64,000 bases of DNA from Pseudorasbora parva (lineage: Eukaryota; Chordata; Actinopteri; Cypriniformes; Gobionidae): contig NC_090185.1 in assembly GCF_024679245.1 (NCBI RefSeq), positions 24,055,973 through 24,119,972 on the forward strand. Direction: 5' to 3'. This document shows, one piece after another, positions 21,162 to 34,100 of the stretch. The first letter of the stretch is position 1. Every line of letters starts with the position of its first letter. Below the pieces are notes generated by a model. It saw only the letters and a program-made list of their open reading frames with translations. It was not told where the DNA came from and did no database searches. Position numbers and translations under genes: made by a program.

Positions 21162-24100
21162 CTGCAACGAGAAGAGAGGAAGGGGAAAGTGGAGGGACAA
21201 AATGAGTTACTGAAGTTGCAAGTTGCCAAAAAGACTGAATTACGTTTTGACAAACTACCGCATGAACTGATTTTAAGCATTGCCACATTATAATGCACAC
21301 GTGAATCAGGTAGAGGTGCAACGGGTCGCAAATCTCACGGTTCGGATCATATTACGGTTTTTGAATCGGAACTGATCATTTTTCAGGTCAGCAAAAAAGA
21401 AAAATGGGGCAAACCTTTGATACCTTTGATAGCCTAACTAATAAAGTTCAAACATTATTAAAGATAAAGAACAAACATACTAATTACAAGCATATGTAAG
21501 TAGCCTGACAAGCCAGACCCACATCAAGATGTTTGGTCTGGAAACTCACCATTGACAGCTCAATCTGAGAGGCGGGATAAACGGCTGTCTTTCAAACTCC
21601 CTCTGCACACGATCGGATAGAGCTACAACCAACCAGAGCAACGCAAAGCAGAGCTCGTTGACAGATTAAACATTCACCGTATCCGGTCGGCTAATCTCCG
21701 AACACATCTTCCCTTTTTAAGAATGACTTCAGTGCCGTTCTTTGTTCTTTTCTCAGAGAAAAGCTTAACTCCAAGTCTTCCAGAGTCGCGCTCAAAGCTG
21801 ATTTGAAAGACCGCCGCCGTTCGCCAGTTTCTGTGTTTACTAGAAGCACGCAAACGCAACTCGGACGTTATTATGTTAAGCCCGCCCACCGACTCTAAAC
21901 ACGATGTGATTGGCCCGACCAGAGTTTGGTTTTTCCAGCTCAGCAGTCTATTGTGAGTTGCTGGACTACACTCACGGCAAAATAGATTTGCTTCCGCTAG
22001 GGTGTGTCTAGATTTCTAGGCTAAAATGTAAATTCAATATAACAGTTACAAATAAAGTAAGGTCTAACAATAATATTCTGGTACAAAAATGTAATATGTA
22101 CAAAAAAAAAAACTATAGTGATCACTATAAATTAAATAAAGATAAATAAAATATTTGTTAAAGCTTTTGTTATTTGTTTAACATTAATATAATATAACGA
22201 TGAACATACGATTTCTTTCTCAACTATTTTGAGTTCACTTTAAGAGGTCTTATTATGCCCTTTTTTACGAAGACTTGATTTTGTTTTTGGTGTGAATTAG
22301 AATATGCTTTTATGCTTGATTGTTTAAAAACATATTTTACATCAGCAGCACCTCTCTACTATTTAAATCCTGTTTAAATATAGCCCCTCCTTCCGGTCCT
22401 GTGATTGGTTCGCTGGACCAGTGTATTGTGACTGTCACCGCTTAGCGCGTTCGGGAAATTTCCCGCCCCTTTCCATAACCGCAAGCTCTACTCAAATAGT
22501 AAAAGGATGGCATCAATTTCAAACCAATTCAAGCCTGATTCGGACTTTATTTTAACTAACAAGAGGATCGTCCAGAACGGATTTCACAGGATATTCCTGA
22601 GTGGTATGTTTGTTTTCTTTGGTAATTTTCTTACATTTAGATACAATGTTATACCCCATTTAATCATGATATTTGTCAGAAAACTAACACAAATAGCAAT
22701 CGATCACAAAACCATGGTTAATTTTCCTAAGGGGCGGTGAACAGCCTTACATTACAATAAACACTAGATCAACACTAATGTTGACTAGCAGGCGAGCAGA
22801 GAAAGCTTTGGCCTTTGTTTACATTGTAGCAACAACATAAAACTTATAATTGCATCTGTAAATAGAAAACGCAACTTTATAAATAAAAAACCGTCAACCA
22901 TAGGAAGGTCAAACAAATTAGTTTTGGAAACGGGGTGAAAAAAATTGTCTCTCTGACATCGTGACAGCACTGTCTTGTCTAATGCAGTTCAACCAGGCCT
23001 CATTCCTTTTTTTTTTAATATTAATCAACATTATGACTTTCACAAAGCCCAGAAAAAAACGCATTGTAGTCTAAACGGGTCGTTTGTAGTTTTGTTTTTG
23101 GAAAGTGGATTCTGTTCAATAAATCTCAACCTTTGGAGTGGACTTTGAGCTTTGTAACCGTGCCAATCTTTTTTATGCTCAAACAGCAACATTACACACT
23201 AACTAAAGTTGAAAAAATAATAAAGCATAATAGGAGCCTTTTAAGACATAACCGACCGTGTTTACTAAAATACTTGCCGAGGTGGGTATTTTGACAATTT
23301 TGTGTGTCCAAAAGAGGCGCAAAAGAGGAATCAATTTGGTGTTCTCTTTCGCCTCTTCTTACACTTGATTGAAAAATTGCCTGAATGTGTAGACTTCATC
23401 TCTGTGATGCTTAAACTATGCAATTAATCTGCGAATCAAGTGCATGCCGAACCGTGGGGCCTGGTCCGTACGGATCACCAATCAACTACGATCCATTGCA
23501 CCCCTAGAAACAGGAAAGCAGGGGAGGAGAGATATAGAGCGGGCCGGTGTGACGTGAACTTACACTTTCACTTTGGAATGGGTTTAAGAAGTTGCCTGCC
23601 ATCTCCCCGTCGTCCCGCGGAGTCCCTGGGGGATTGTTCATACCTGCCATATTGTTCGGAGAGTTCTAGAAATCCAGACGTATGATGATTAGTGACAAAA
23701 ATATTCACAAAATGGAGTAAATGGCATTCAACAATGAACGGCCGATAACAATTAGCCAAAAATTATCTTTAAGTAATCGACAATAACTGAAAAATGCCAA
23801 TATAAAAATGCTCAACTATTTTGCAAACTATTACTATTTATTTACTACTATTGCTATTTCTCTACTTTTTTTTCTTTTCTTTTTTTTTTACAAAAAGTAG
23901 AAATAAAATACTAAAAACTAAAATAATTAAAATGCTAATAGTGATTTAGGCACCACAACATTATGTACGGTATGAAAAATGGATATTGATTCTGAGATTT
24001 GCTAAAGATCACATTTAATAGTGTTATCAAATGAGGTAATCTGAACATAAACATGGCAAATACTACACTGAACAATATAAATATCCAATATCAGTCGATA

Positions 24101-27100
24101 ACCATTATTGAATGATATATTGTGCATCCCTAAAAAAATTAACATCAGTGTTGTTATTGAAATCAAAAGGTAAACTTAAGAAAACTAATATGAAAATTAG
24201 AAATGGTCAACAAAACTTGAGTTTGAAGTACAAAAATTATAAAAATAAAAAAAATAAAAAATAAAAAGCTAAATAGAAATATTTGTAACAATGAATTAAT
24301 ATGACAATATCAAAATTACTAATATTTTTAAATTAAAACTTAAAAAATAAAAATAGAGTTAAAATGTACTTAATAAATATTACGTTAGTATATAAATAAT
24401 ACATGTATCCAGGCATTAAGTTCTCACCTTTGGCAACCCATCCATATCACCCGAGCCTGTAAGCAGATAAAAGTGAAAACCATTAGAAAATGTCAAAAAT
24501 GTTCTGCATTTTGTACGTATTGGCCGTTTGTACAGTAAGTCTTACCTAAAGACCCGTTCATATGATGAGGCTCCATCGATCCCATTCCACCCATTGGACC
24601 GTCGGGCCCCGGCCCCATTGGGAACTGAAGAAACACATACTATTAGCCTCATCCAGTAAATCAGCAACAATACTAAAGCGACAAAACCCTTTTTACACAC
24701 TGCATTAAGACATCATCTTACGTTCGGTCTGTTGCCACCAGGGCCGATTGGATTCATCATCGTGTAAATGTTTTCACTGGAATTCGTTGAGTCTATGAGA
24801 AAACGATATTTATATAGATGATATTTCGAAGCATTTCACTGGGGAATTCTCCTCAATAAGCTGATGCATTTACACAGCGTTTCCCAAAACAAGAGCTTTC
24901 AAGTTGAAGATATTTTCCGGTCACTGAGGTAATTTCTCAACTATTGTTATGAACTTTCAACAAAAAAAGACTGATATGAAATTCCAGATAAAATCCTATG
25001 GATTAGATGAAAGCAAACTGACCTCCTGGGCTTGGCATGATGGGAGTTCCTGGAGGTCCGCCACCTCCTGGAGGCCCCTGAGAGATGAGCATGGAAAACA
25101 ATTACTCACAAAGAACATTTCGGACAAACACACAGAGAGAGACTCGGACAAAATCATGTGCGTTTGACTCACCACATAGTTTCCTGGTGATGAAGATGAG
25201 TATGCTATCTGCAAAGAAAAGATAGTTAGAAGTGGTTTCTTTGAATAACTGCGATATTGAAATGTTTGTAAGTGGCACTTACTGAGTTTGCGTTAGGGTT
25301 AGGCCACGGCCCTCGACCTCCCGGACCCCTGAAAACACAAGAGGAAATGTCAGTGTGTGTATAAGCGCAGCAGAGACAGTTTAAGTGTGTTATACTGTGG
25401 CATAGACTCACATGTTCATGCCAGGCATTCCAGGACCGCCGAGAGAGTTCGGAGGAGGCCTCATTCCACCGCCATAGTTCTACAAATGAAGAGAGAGCAA
25501 AGGTTAACCTACATATGAAACATGTTACGGTATTGTAACAGTAAACTTTTCTTTCAATTAAATTAAATTTTATATATATATATATGAATATAAAAACAAC
25601 ACGAATTTAATTATTTACTATACCAATTTCAATGGCTTTTTATTGCTTATTTACATCATATATAATAAGACATTTTCTATTAAAATTTCTATGCATTTAA
25701 ATTCTATATTATATTTAAAAAAATAATAAAAAAATAACATTAACTATAAAAATATGCAATGGTCTCATTTATTTTTAAATAGACTATTTTATTTATACTT
25801 ATATAATAATGTACAACAAATAATAAATAAACTATTTTATTTATTTTAATTATAACTTTTATTTATATAATAATATTTATAAATATATTATATAAATAAA
25901 AGGTATTTATCTAATAATATACAACAACAAAACAAATTCTAATAAAATGTCCATGGATTAAATTCTAAGTAATGCTATATAATATAAATTTAAAAAAAAA
26001 TCATAGTTTATTTTCTTAGATTGTTTTACTTATATTCATATCAAATATACAATATATAATAAATAAAATATAAATATATTATCTATAATATAAAACTTTT
26101 TATTCCCATGTATTTAAATTAGACTGATTATTTAGACTCATTTTCAATTTCCTGATTTCCAGGTTCCCCAATCTAAGCATGACATGTTTTATTGAAAGGA
26201 ACGTCAGCCAACCTGTGGGCCCATGCCTCCCATTCCTCTGGGTGGATTCATCCTCATTGGGCCACCCATGTTTGGATGTCCTGACGGGGAAGAGGAACCA
26301 CAACCATTTTACAAATGCCATAGTAAAATTCTCAAACAGTCAAACAGTTGGCTTTAAATGTCTATGGTGCGGTGTGGTACCTTGCGGTCTGGTGGGGTCC
26401 AAACTGTTTGGCAGGAGCGGCTGTGACCCGGGGACTCCAACGGGAGGCTGAAACCAAGAAAGCGAGAATGAAACAAGGGCCAAGTAGAGAAAACGGCAAT
26501 AGCTGCATGCAAAATTGAGGGGTTGTGGGTGGGATCAGTACCTGATTTGGCATGCGGAGTGATGGGCGGGGTCCACCTGGGTACCGTGGAGACATGAAAG
26601 GCTATGGGGAGAGAGCATATGGTCAGTCAGTCAAAAGACAGGATGTAATACACCACAGTTAGCATGGCATTAGGATAGACCTTTTAAACCTTGGGTTATT
26701 ATAAACCCTAAATAGAATCATGGGTTATTGTTCACATTTTACACTTTTCATAATTTATCAAGTGTTAACAATTAATCCTGGATGCTCTTATACTGACATT
26801 TCACACTGTACATCCCTAAACCCTGGGATAACATTCTTATTTGCACATTTACAGTGTCAGTGTCGAATATAACACAGGGTAAAGCGTAGAGTGAAAAGCC
26901 CTTTTGTTTTAAATACAGTATTCCGCTGTGAATTCCAATATTCCTAAACTTTTGCTGGACTTGATAGAAATCACATGCTCTATATCTCTGATGAGTATAC
27001 TCAAATGTCCAAAATCTATTTATAGTATAAACATCTTATGCATTTATAACTATTTTACAGTGTTATTGTTCCATGTTGTATGTCTGTTACTATAGTTATA

Positions 27101-28140
27101 ACTATAAATTATGCATAATTGCATGCACCTAACCCCAAACCCAACCCTAATCCTAACCCATAGTAAGTACATGTAGTTATTATTACTCTGCATTTAAATC
27201 TATAATTATGCTGTAACACAGACGCCTTAAAATAAAGTGTAACTGTTTATATAGTATGTAGTATTTGAAATGCACAGTACAACAGTTACCAGCAGGGGGC
27301 ACAATCACACTACCTAAAAGACGTGAGTTTGAGCCTAAAGAGAAGACCTCATAAACATTGGTTCTCTCTACACTGACAAGGTGAGGCTGCTGCTATCAGA
27401 TTGTTTAACAGAGGAAACCTACAGTATTTTAAACAAGACTGCAGCGAGAACAAATATAGAAAGAGCCGAAGAGCAGAAAGACAAAATGACCCTTTGCATG
27501 CAAAGATATCCCAAACCCCATATCCTAATCAGGCAGGAAGCGACAAGTTATAGCAACAATAAATTGTCTATCCATACTAGAAGCAGAAATACTGCCGGAT
27601 GCTACACAACCTGGCCGACAAGTACATTTTTGAGGTTTCATATACAGCGATACATTTAACCAATGAGATTTCACTGTGGGTGAAGTCACCCAGCATAATG
27701 TCACAGAAAAGAAGCAACCGATAAAATGATCTATCGATCAAAACTTTATTACATCACAGGGTAATAAGTAATTTCACCGGGTTTAATCCAACAACCATTA
27801 GGAATGACCATGTTCAAACTAGGTTCCAGCTCCATCTACCTGGGTTCGCTCCAAGTTGCAGCAAGTTTGTGTACTCGGGAGGGTGTGTTGGTGTTTGCGT
27901 ATTTGTGTTTGAGTGCCTGGGTTTATGCTTGCATGTGTAAACGCAAGAGCATGTTTGTGTGTGTGTGCATGTGTGCATGCTGCATTATTAATAGGATATT
28001 GATGGACTATGAAGAACTGAGTGCAGGGTGTAGGGAGGGACCAAGTCTGCAGAGTCCCAGGCTAGATGAACTTCCACTCCTGATGGGCTGGGCCTCAGCC
28101 TGCATTATTTATCTGGCAACATCGTCACTGTCAGTGAGGA

Positions 28141-28184
<44 letters not shown>

Positions 28185-31100
28185 AGAGAACAGAGAATGA
28201 GGTAATGTAATGATTTGTGCTCTATCTAGGGAAGTATCTCAATGGTGACCAGTTCTCCAAAAACTGGACTAGATTTGAGTTTTACTTTATTCTTTATAAT
28301 AATATAATATTATATAACTGTATACTTCAGTGTGGATATTAGCGCAAGTCTAAGAGTATATTTATGTACTAAAAATCCTGTAGCTCAAACAGAAGAGCAT
28401 GGCGCTAGCAACACCAAGGTCGTGGGTTCAATTCCCAGGGAATGTGTAAACCGATAAACTGTATAACTTAAAGTCACTTCGGATAAAGGCATCAGCCAAA
28501 TGTGTAAAATAAAAATAAAGGGTTTACAGATAAGTCAGATTAGTCAACTAGCCATTTAGGAACCCCTCCAACTAGTTGACTTTCACAGTTTTGCACACTA
28601 CTAGATCTACCTAGTGAGGAAATTAAAGAAGGCAAGAAAAAAAAGAATGGAGGGGTCAAGACAGAAAGGGTGAATTGAAAGTTGTGCCATAGGCACTCCT
28701 GAAATTTGACACTACACCCAACATGTGTCTATTTCTCAAGTTATGTGCAAGAAAGTACAAGAAAACAGGGAAGAGTCTTACCTGGCCGTGCGGCCCCATC
28801 ATGGGGTTGTTGGGGTTGTGTGGAGGGGGCTGTGCGTGAGGTGATGGTTGTGACCCAGGTGGGCCCTGAGAAAGAGAGGAAAAAACAAACAATTTAAGAT
28901 ATTACACTCGAAAAACTATGCACAAATTATTAAATTTGTCTTTGCTTGGGTAGGTTGACCAACAAAATATTGCCGGTTAAGATCAGGGTAAGTTGAAAGA
29001 GTTGATGATTCTGATGGTCTCTAATAACAATGCAGCTCCTAGATTGTTAATAAATCCACCATTTACTAGCGAAGGGCATGTCCAACAGGGCTGGGCAGCT
29101 GCTAAACCCCCATAACAGAGCTTCACCACAAGCCCTCCTCCATGACTCTCAATGGAGTACATTATTGGTAACAGAGAGAGGCATATGGCCTTCACCGAGA
29201 TGCCTGTTCCTGCGCCACATCCCTGTAGAGAGTGACTGAGGAATAACTTAGGCTGGATTGCGTGCGTTTCTTGGGTGAGGAGGGGGGTATGTGTGTTAAA
29301 TGAAGCAATTAATAAAATCATTTTCTACCCAGCTAAGGAGATAACGGCTTGGCACCAAACTACAAACCCATCAAGACTAGCCCCTCCCGCCAAGAAAGGG
29401 AACGGCACATAGTATTCCTAGCGGGACAGTGGCATAGAGGACAGCAGCAACCACAGAGTCCAAGTGTTTCAGGGAATCAGTGTCACTTCCCAACCAAAAG
29501 GGGGCAGTGTGTAGCCACTTGCCGAGTGACTGCCAGGACACAAAGTACCAAGCAAAACAAAGCATGGAACAGCAACACAATGCATATTTCATTGTTGTTT
29601 CTGTGTATATTACAAAAAAATTACTAATACTTTTTTTGGCAAACGGCATGGGATTGAGCAATTTGTGTGGATGAGGATGCTTCAGAAGGATGGTTTTCAA
29701 TGGTCATGTAAGTAATTATTCTGATAAATTCAGCTTTAACAGATAGAGATGATAAATGCAATGTGATGTACCATACAGGATGTAAATGTTGTCAAAAAGA
29801 TCTAGTTGTCGAAAACGTCAAGAAACCTCACAAACCTGTGCGCACCACAAAAGGTACTCCCAAAGTCACCCCAAATGAAGCAAACAATTAACTATTTTAG
29901 TTTTTGTGCAAAACGTGCAACTCAGACGCAATAAATATATTCTGTACCAAAAATGTCAGTAATCCTCAAACCTGTGTACGTTGACTTCAACTGAACCTTA
30001 AAATGATGCAAACAAGGAATTCATCCAAGGAACTCAATCAAAACCATCCATAAGGCTACATCCTAGGAAGGTAGAAAACGCGACAAGGTATAGTGAGATT
30101 TGCTTATATATTTTGACGTCTACATCAACAGGACTACAGGACTACTATTTCAATGTCCCAAGACTCCTGCACCTTGCAGCAAGTCAGAACAAGATCCTCC
30201 AGTCCTTTTAACCTTGATGGAACTCTCCCTCTCTAGAGTCTGCCAGTCTTTCACTTTCTCAGTGTTCTGTTGGGTTTCAAGAGTTTTTTTTTTTTTTGTG
30301 GGAGAAGGGCTGATGAAATTCTCCCACCACCTTCCCTCAAAACAAACTCATCCATTTCAGATGTTTCCAGCTAAAGTTGAAAACTATTTCTCTCTCTGCT
30401 TGCTCCCTCCCTGCCTCCCTCTTGCTAGGCTGTCCTCCCAAGAAGAGCTGGTGCAGTGGAGTTTCGACGTGAAGATTATTGCAGAGGCCGACCCATGCAA
30501 TGGGGGAATAAAAAAAGGAAAAAATCATACAAAATTTCTAAGATCCGGGCCAGACGCCAGCATGCAAGCTTTGTGTTTCTCTCCCTAAACTCTCTTCCTT
30601 CGCTCTCAGTTTCTCTGCAGGAGGTTACTGGGAGTCTGGGCCTGAGAGGTACAGATTAGGAGAGTCTGGAGAGGGTGTAGAGGAGGGTTTAGCCCTCTCC
30701 ACCTTAGTCCCTGTCTCGCAGGACCAGGCTGATCACACGGCAGCTACTGTGTTAATTATCGCTGCCACATCTGGAGCCGAGCTGGAGACACAAACAGAGG
30801 CTCGAGCGTGCATGTTTTGGTTGCATAGCTCCACTACAAAAATGCTTTTTTAACTTAATTGAAACGTACTGCTCACTAGAGTAACAGTATTTCTTAAAAG
30901 ATTTTGTCTGCCAATTTTTGTTGAACATGACATGTATAAATAATATATAGTTCTGCAAGTTAGTCAAATGTTTATTCAATAACCGTTTTTGACCTAATAA
31001 TAATAATAATAATAATAATAATTAGTTACATTTATTTAGCACTTTTCTAGACACTCAAAGCCATTTACATATAGAAGGGGGTAATCTCCTTAACCACCAC

Positions 31101-34100
31101 CAATGTGCAGCATCCACCTGGACGATGCGACGGCAGCCATATTGCGCCAGAATGCTCACCACACACCAGCTGATTGGTGGAGAGGAGAACGAGTGATTAA
31201 GCCAATCAGGAGAGGGGGATGATTAGGAGGCCATGATGGACAGAGGCCAATAAGCAAATTTGGCCAGGATGCCGGGGTGGGATTTTTAAAGACCACAGAG
31301 AGTCAGGACCTCGGTGTAACGTCTCATCCGAAGGACGGTGCTCTTTGACAGTACAGTCTCCCTATCACTATACTGGGGTGTTAGGACCCACACAGACCAC
31401 AGGGTGAGCGCCCCCTGCTGGCCTCACTAACACCTCTACCAGCAGCTACCTAGTTTTTCCCAGTTGGTCTCCTATCCAGGTACTGACCAGGCTCAACCCT
31501 GCTTAGCTTTAGTGGGAAACCAGTCTTGGGGTAAAGAGTGATATTCAGTGAGTTATTCATAGAATGTTTTAAACTGATAACTCAAAAGTTTGTGAGACCT
31601 TTTCACCGAATCATTAAAAGAGACGTTTCATGAATAGGACTACACTCATGAACAACACAAGATTGGTCATCAAAGTTGAAAAATAATAAGATGATCAACA
31701 AACTGAAAGACATGGAGGTGACAGAGCACAAATGTCCACTTTCTGAAACGAGCAGTTTTGATTATGATTGCAGAATCAGCATGGATCACAACCTGTTCCA
31801 ATCACAATTCTATTAAAAAACACTAGAAAAAGAGCAGCTCCAATTATTAGCACAACTGTGTCCAGCAGCCGTGGCCGACAAGAGTGGGAGGGAGCAGTAG
31901 TTAGCTCTTGAGAGGTGTGAAAGAGTGATATACTGGCCACTAGGATATATGCCAAGATATAATTTGTGTCACCAGATCACAGCAACTGGTCGCGTGGACT
32001 GGGGGAAGCGTACAAGGAACACACGTGGGTCTGGAGGAGCCTGTCTTTTTTTTGCAATTGTTGCCTCATTGCCATCTCTCTCTTCCTTCTTTCAGTCTTT
32101 CATTTTGTGTCTTCACTCTCTCCATGCCTCTCTTTTGCCATGCCCTGGGCTGCTACCAAGAGGGAATTACTGCAGTGGAGCACAAAGTCCTCCCTCTTCT
32201 TCCCTTTCTTAGTTCTCTCTCTCTTTCGCTCTTATGCACACAGGCGCTATTTATAGAATGCAATGTCACTCACGCAACAGTCAGATCGCTCCCTGCTCTG
32301 AACACGGCTCATACAACATTAACACTCTCCTCCTCAATACAAAGACCATGTCCATGTTATATTTTCTAATCCATGTGATGCTCTACCTGATGCTCATCTC
32401 AGCATCTTCTGCTTTATGAGATGCTCTCAGCTATACTACCAGATAATCTCCAACATTGTGAATGTTTTATTGTCTCTGCCAGTCCACCTGAAGTTATACT
32501 TGATGTTCTTGATCAATTCTATTGGATGTTCTATCAGATGATGTATCTGCCACTCTATCTTATCTTGTCATTCTATCAACTCTGTTGGATGCTCAATCTA
32601 ACCTAATCTGATGTTCTACTAGATGTTCAATTTGCTCTACCGATCTTCTATCTCTCTTGGGATTTGATTTGTAGCTCTACCTGATCTTCTATTTACGCCA
32701 TTGGATGTTTTATCTTATCTGAAGTTCGACAAGATGTTAAATACACAGTTCAGACTGAAGATCAAATCGAGAATCCCATAAAATGAAGATTCATTAGATA
32801 GAAATCTGAACTGTGTATTTAACATCTTGATCTTATCAGACTTTCTATCCGATGAATCTTATGTTATGTATACTCTTTGGGAGACTCTATCTGCCACTCC
32901 ATCTGATCTTCTATCTGATGTTATCTTGCATTATCTTCCATTGATTCCATTGGATCCTCTATCTGCTGTTCTATCAGGTGGATCTATCTGATCTTCTATC
33001 TACTCCATCCAATGTTGTTAATCCACTGTGTAAGATTTGTATCTAATGAATGTTATATATTCTCAATGAGTTGCTCTATCTGACCTTCTAGCTACTCTTC
33101 CTGATGCTCCAAGCTATCTGATGTTCTACTAGATGTTAAATCTACTGATTCAGATGCCCTATGTGATATATTTTATGTTGTATCCATAGATTATCTGATG
33201 TTCAACTAGATGTTTTATCAGTTACTTTGTCGGCTGTATCTCTATATTTGATGAGAACTAGGTATACTATCTGCCATATACATAGATGCAACATAAGACA
33301 CATCAAAAAGAAAATGTGATATAATAATTAATTACATCTAACATACACGTTTTTTATATATATGTGCGTACATATACTGTACATACTGTATGTGAATGTG
33401 CTTGTGCTTGTGTTGGTGGCAACACAAGTTGGACCCAGAGATACAATGAAAATTATTCTTGACTATGATCATTTTTCTTAGGTAGTGTGTGAGAGTGTGA
33501 GTGTGTGGGTGTTTGTTTAGGAAGATGACTAGCTTGTGTTTGCCTATAAATAGCACAATAAAGATCACTATGGCAAAGGAACTCCCACAGGCACCTTGAC
33601 TTTGGGAACTATGCCCCTAAGCATTCCCCCAAATCCCAGCCCTGAATTTAAAATACACAGATATGCTGTTAGATAAGTGTTGCCAAAGAGCTACAACCAA
33701 GCACGCATGTTTTTACCCATTTTGGCCTTAGGGATTAAACTGTCGAGGCATTCACACTGATCTCAGATCAGGGGCTGCAACTCTGTGTGTGTGTCAGTGT
33801 GAGTTGCTACTGTACTGAACAACTAATTTAGACACAAAATAAAAATGAATGGAAATTCGGAGAGGGCGAGATAGCGGGAAAGAAACATCTGGACGGGGAT
33901 TAGAAGAACTAAAGGGGGCTAGAAAAAGGAGGGGTGGGGTGAGGGACAGAAAAATGGTAAAAGCTTAACGCACGGGGTTAAAGGAGGAGGTTGAACAGGA
34001 AGGTGGGGGATGGAAAGAGCAGCTCTTACTTGAAAGAAGCCGGGAGGCATGGGTCCACCTGGCATGCCATCGTTGGGCGGCATGTTACCCATCACAGGAC

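Larger units (their letters stand above)
21311..23506. mobile_element. hAT-like element hosting two other transposons
   Basis: Left end TAGAGGTGCAACGGGTCG and reverse-complemented right end TAGGGGTGCAATGGATCG are inverted repeats. Flanks GAATCAGG (21303-21310) and GAAACAGG (23507-23514) agree in 7 of 8 bases, as for a hAT target duplication. Two further elements lie inside at 21501-22023 and 22244-23240. The stack fills most of the last ssbp4 intron. Confidence 0.8.

Noticed and set aside
20650..21321. 223-codon frame on the minus strand
   Set aside because: It overlaps the ssbp4 last exon in a different frame and runs into intron and 3' UTR. Composition is Phe/Leu/Ser-rich low complexity without a recognisable domain.
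27128..27160. Interstitial telomere repeat
   Set aside because: AACCCTAATCCTAACCC is short and irregular and sits within a dispersed fish repeat that commonly contains it.
28381..28442. tRNA gene
   Set aside because: A and B box-like motifs exist, but the acceptor and anticodon stems do not pair and a SINE tail follows. It is a tRNA-derived SINE.
31440..31531. 5S rRNA gene (minus strand)
   Set aside because: Only the internal part of 5S is preserved, with many changes, and it is joined to a SINE body and ATT tail.
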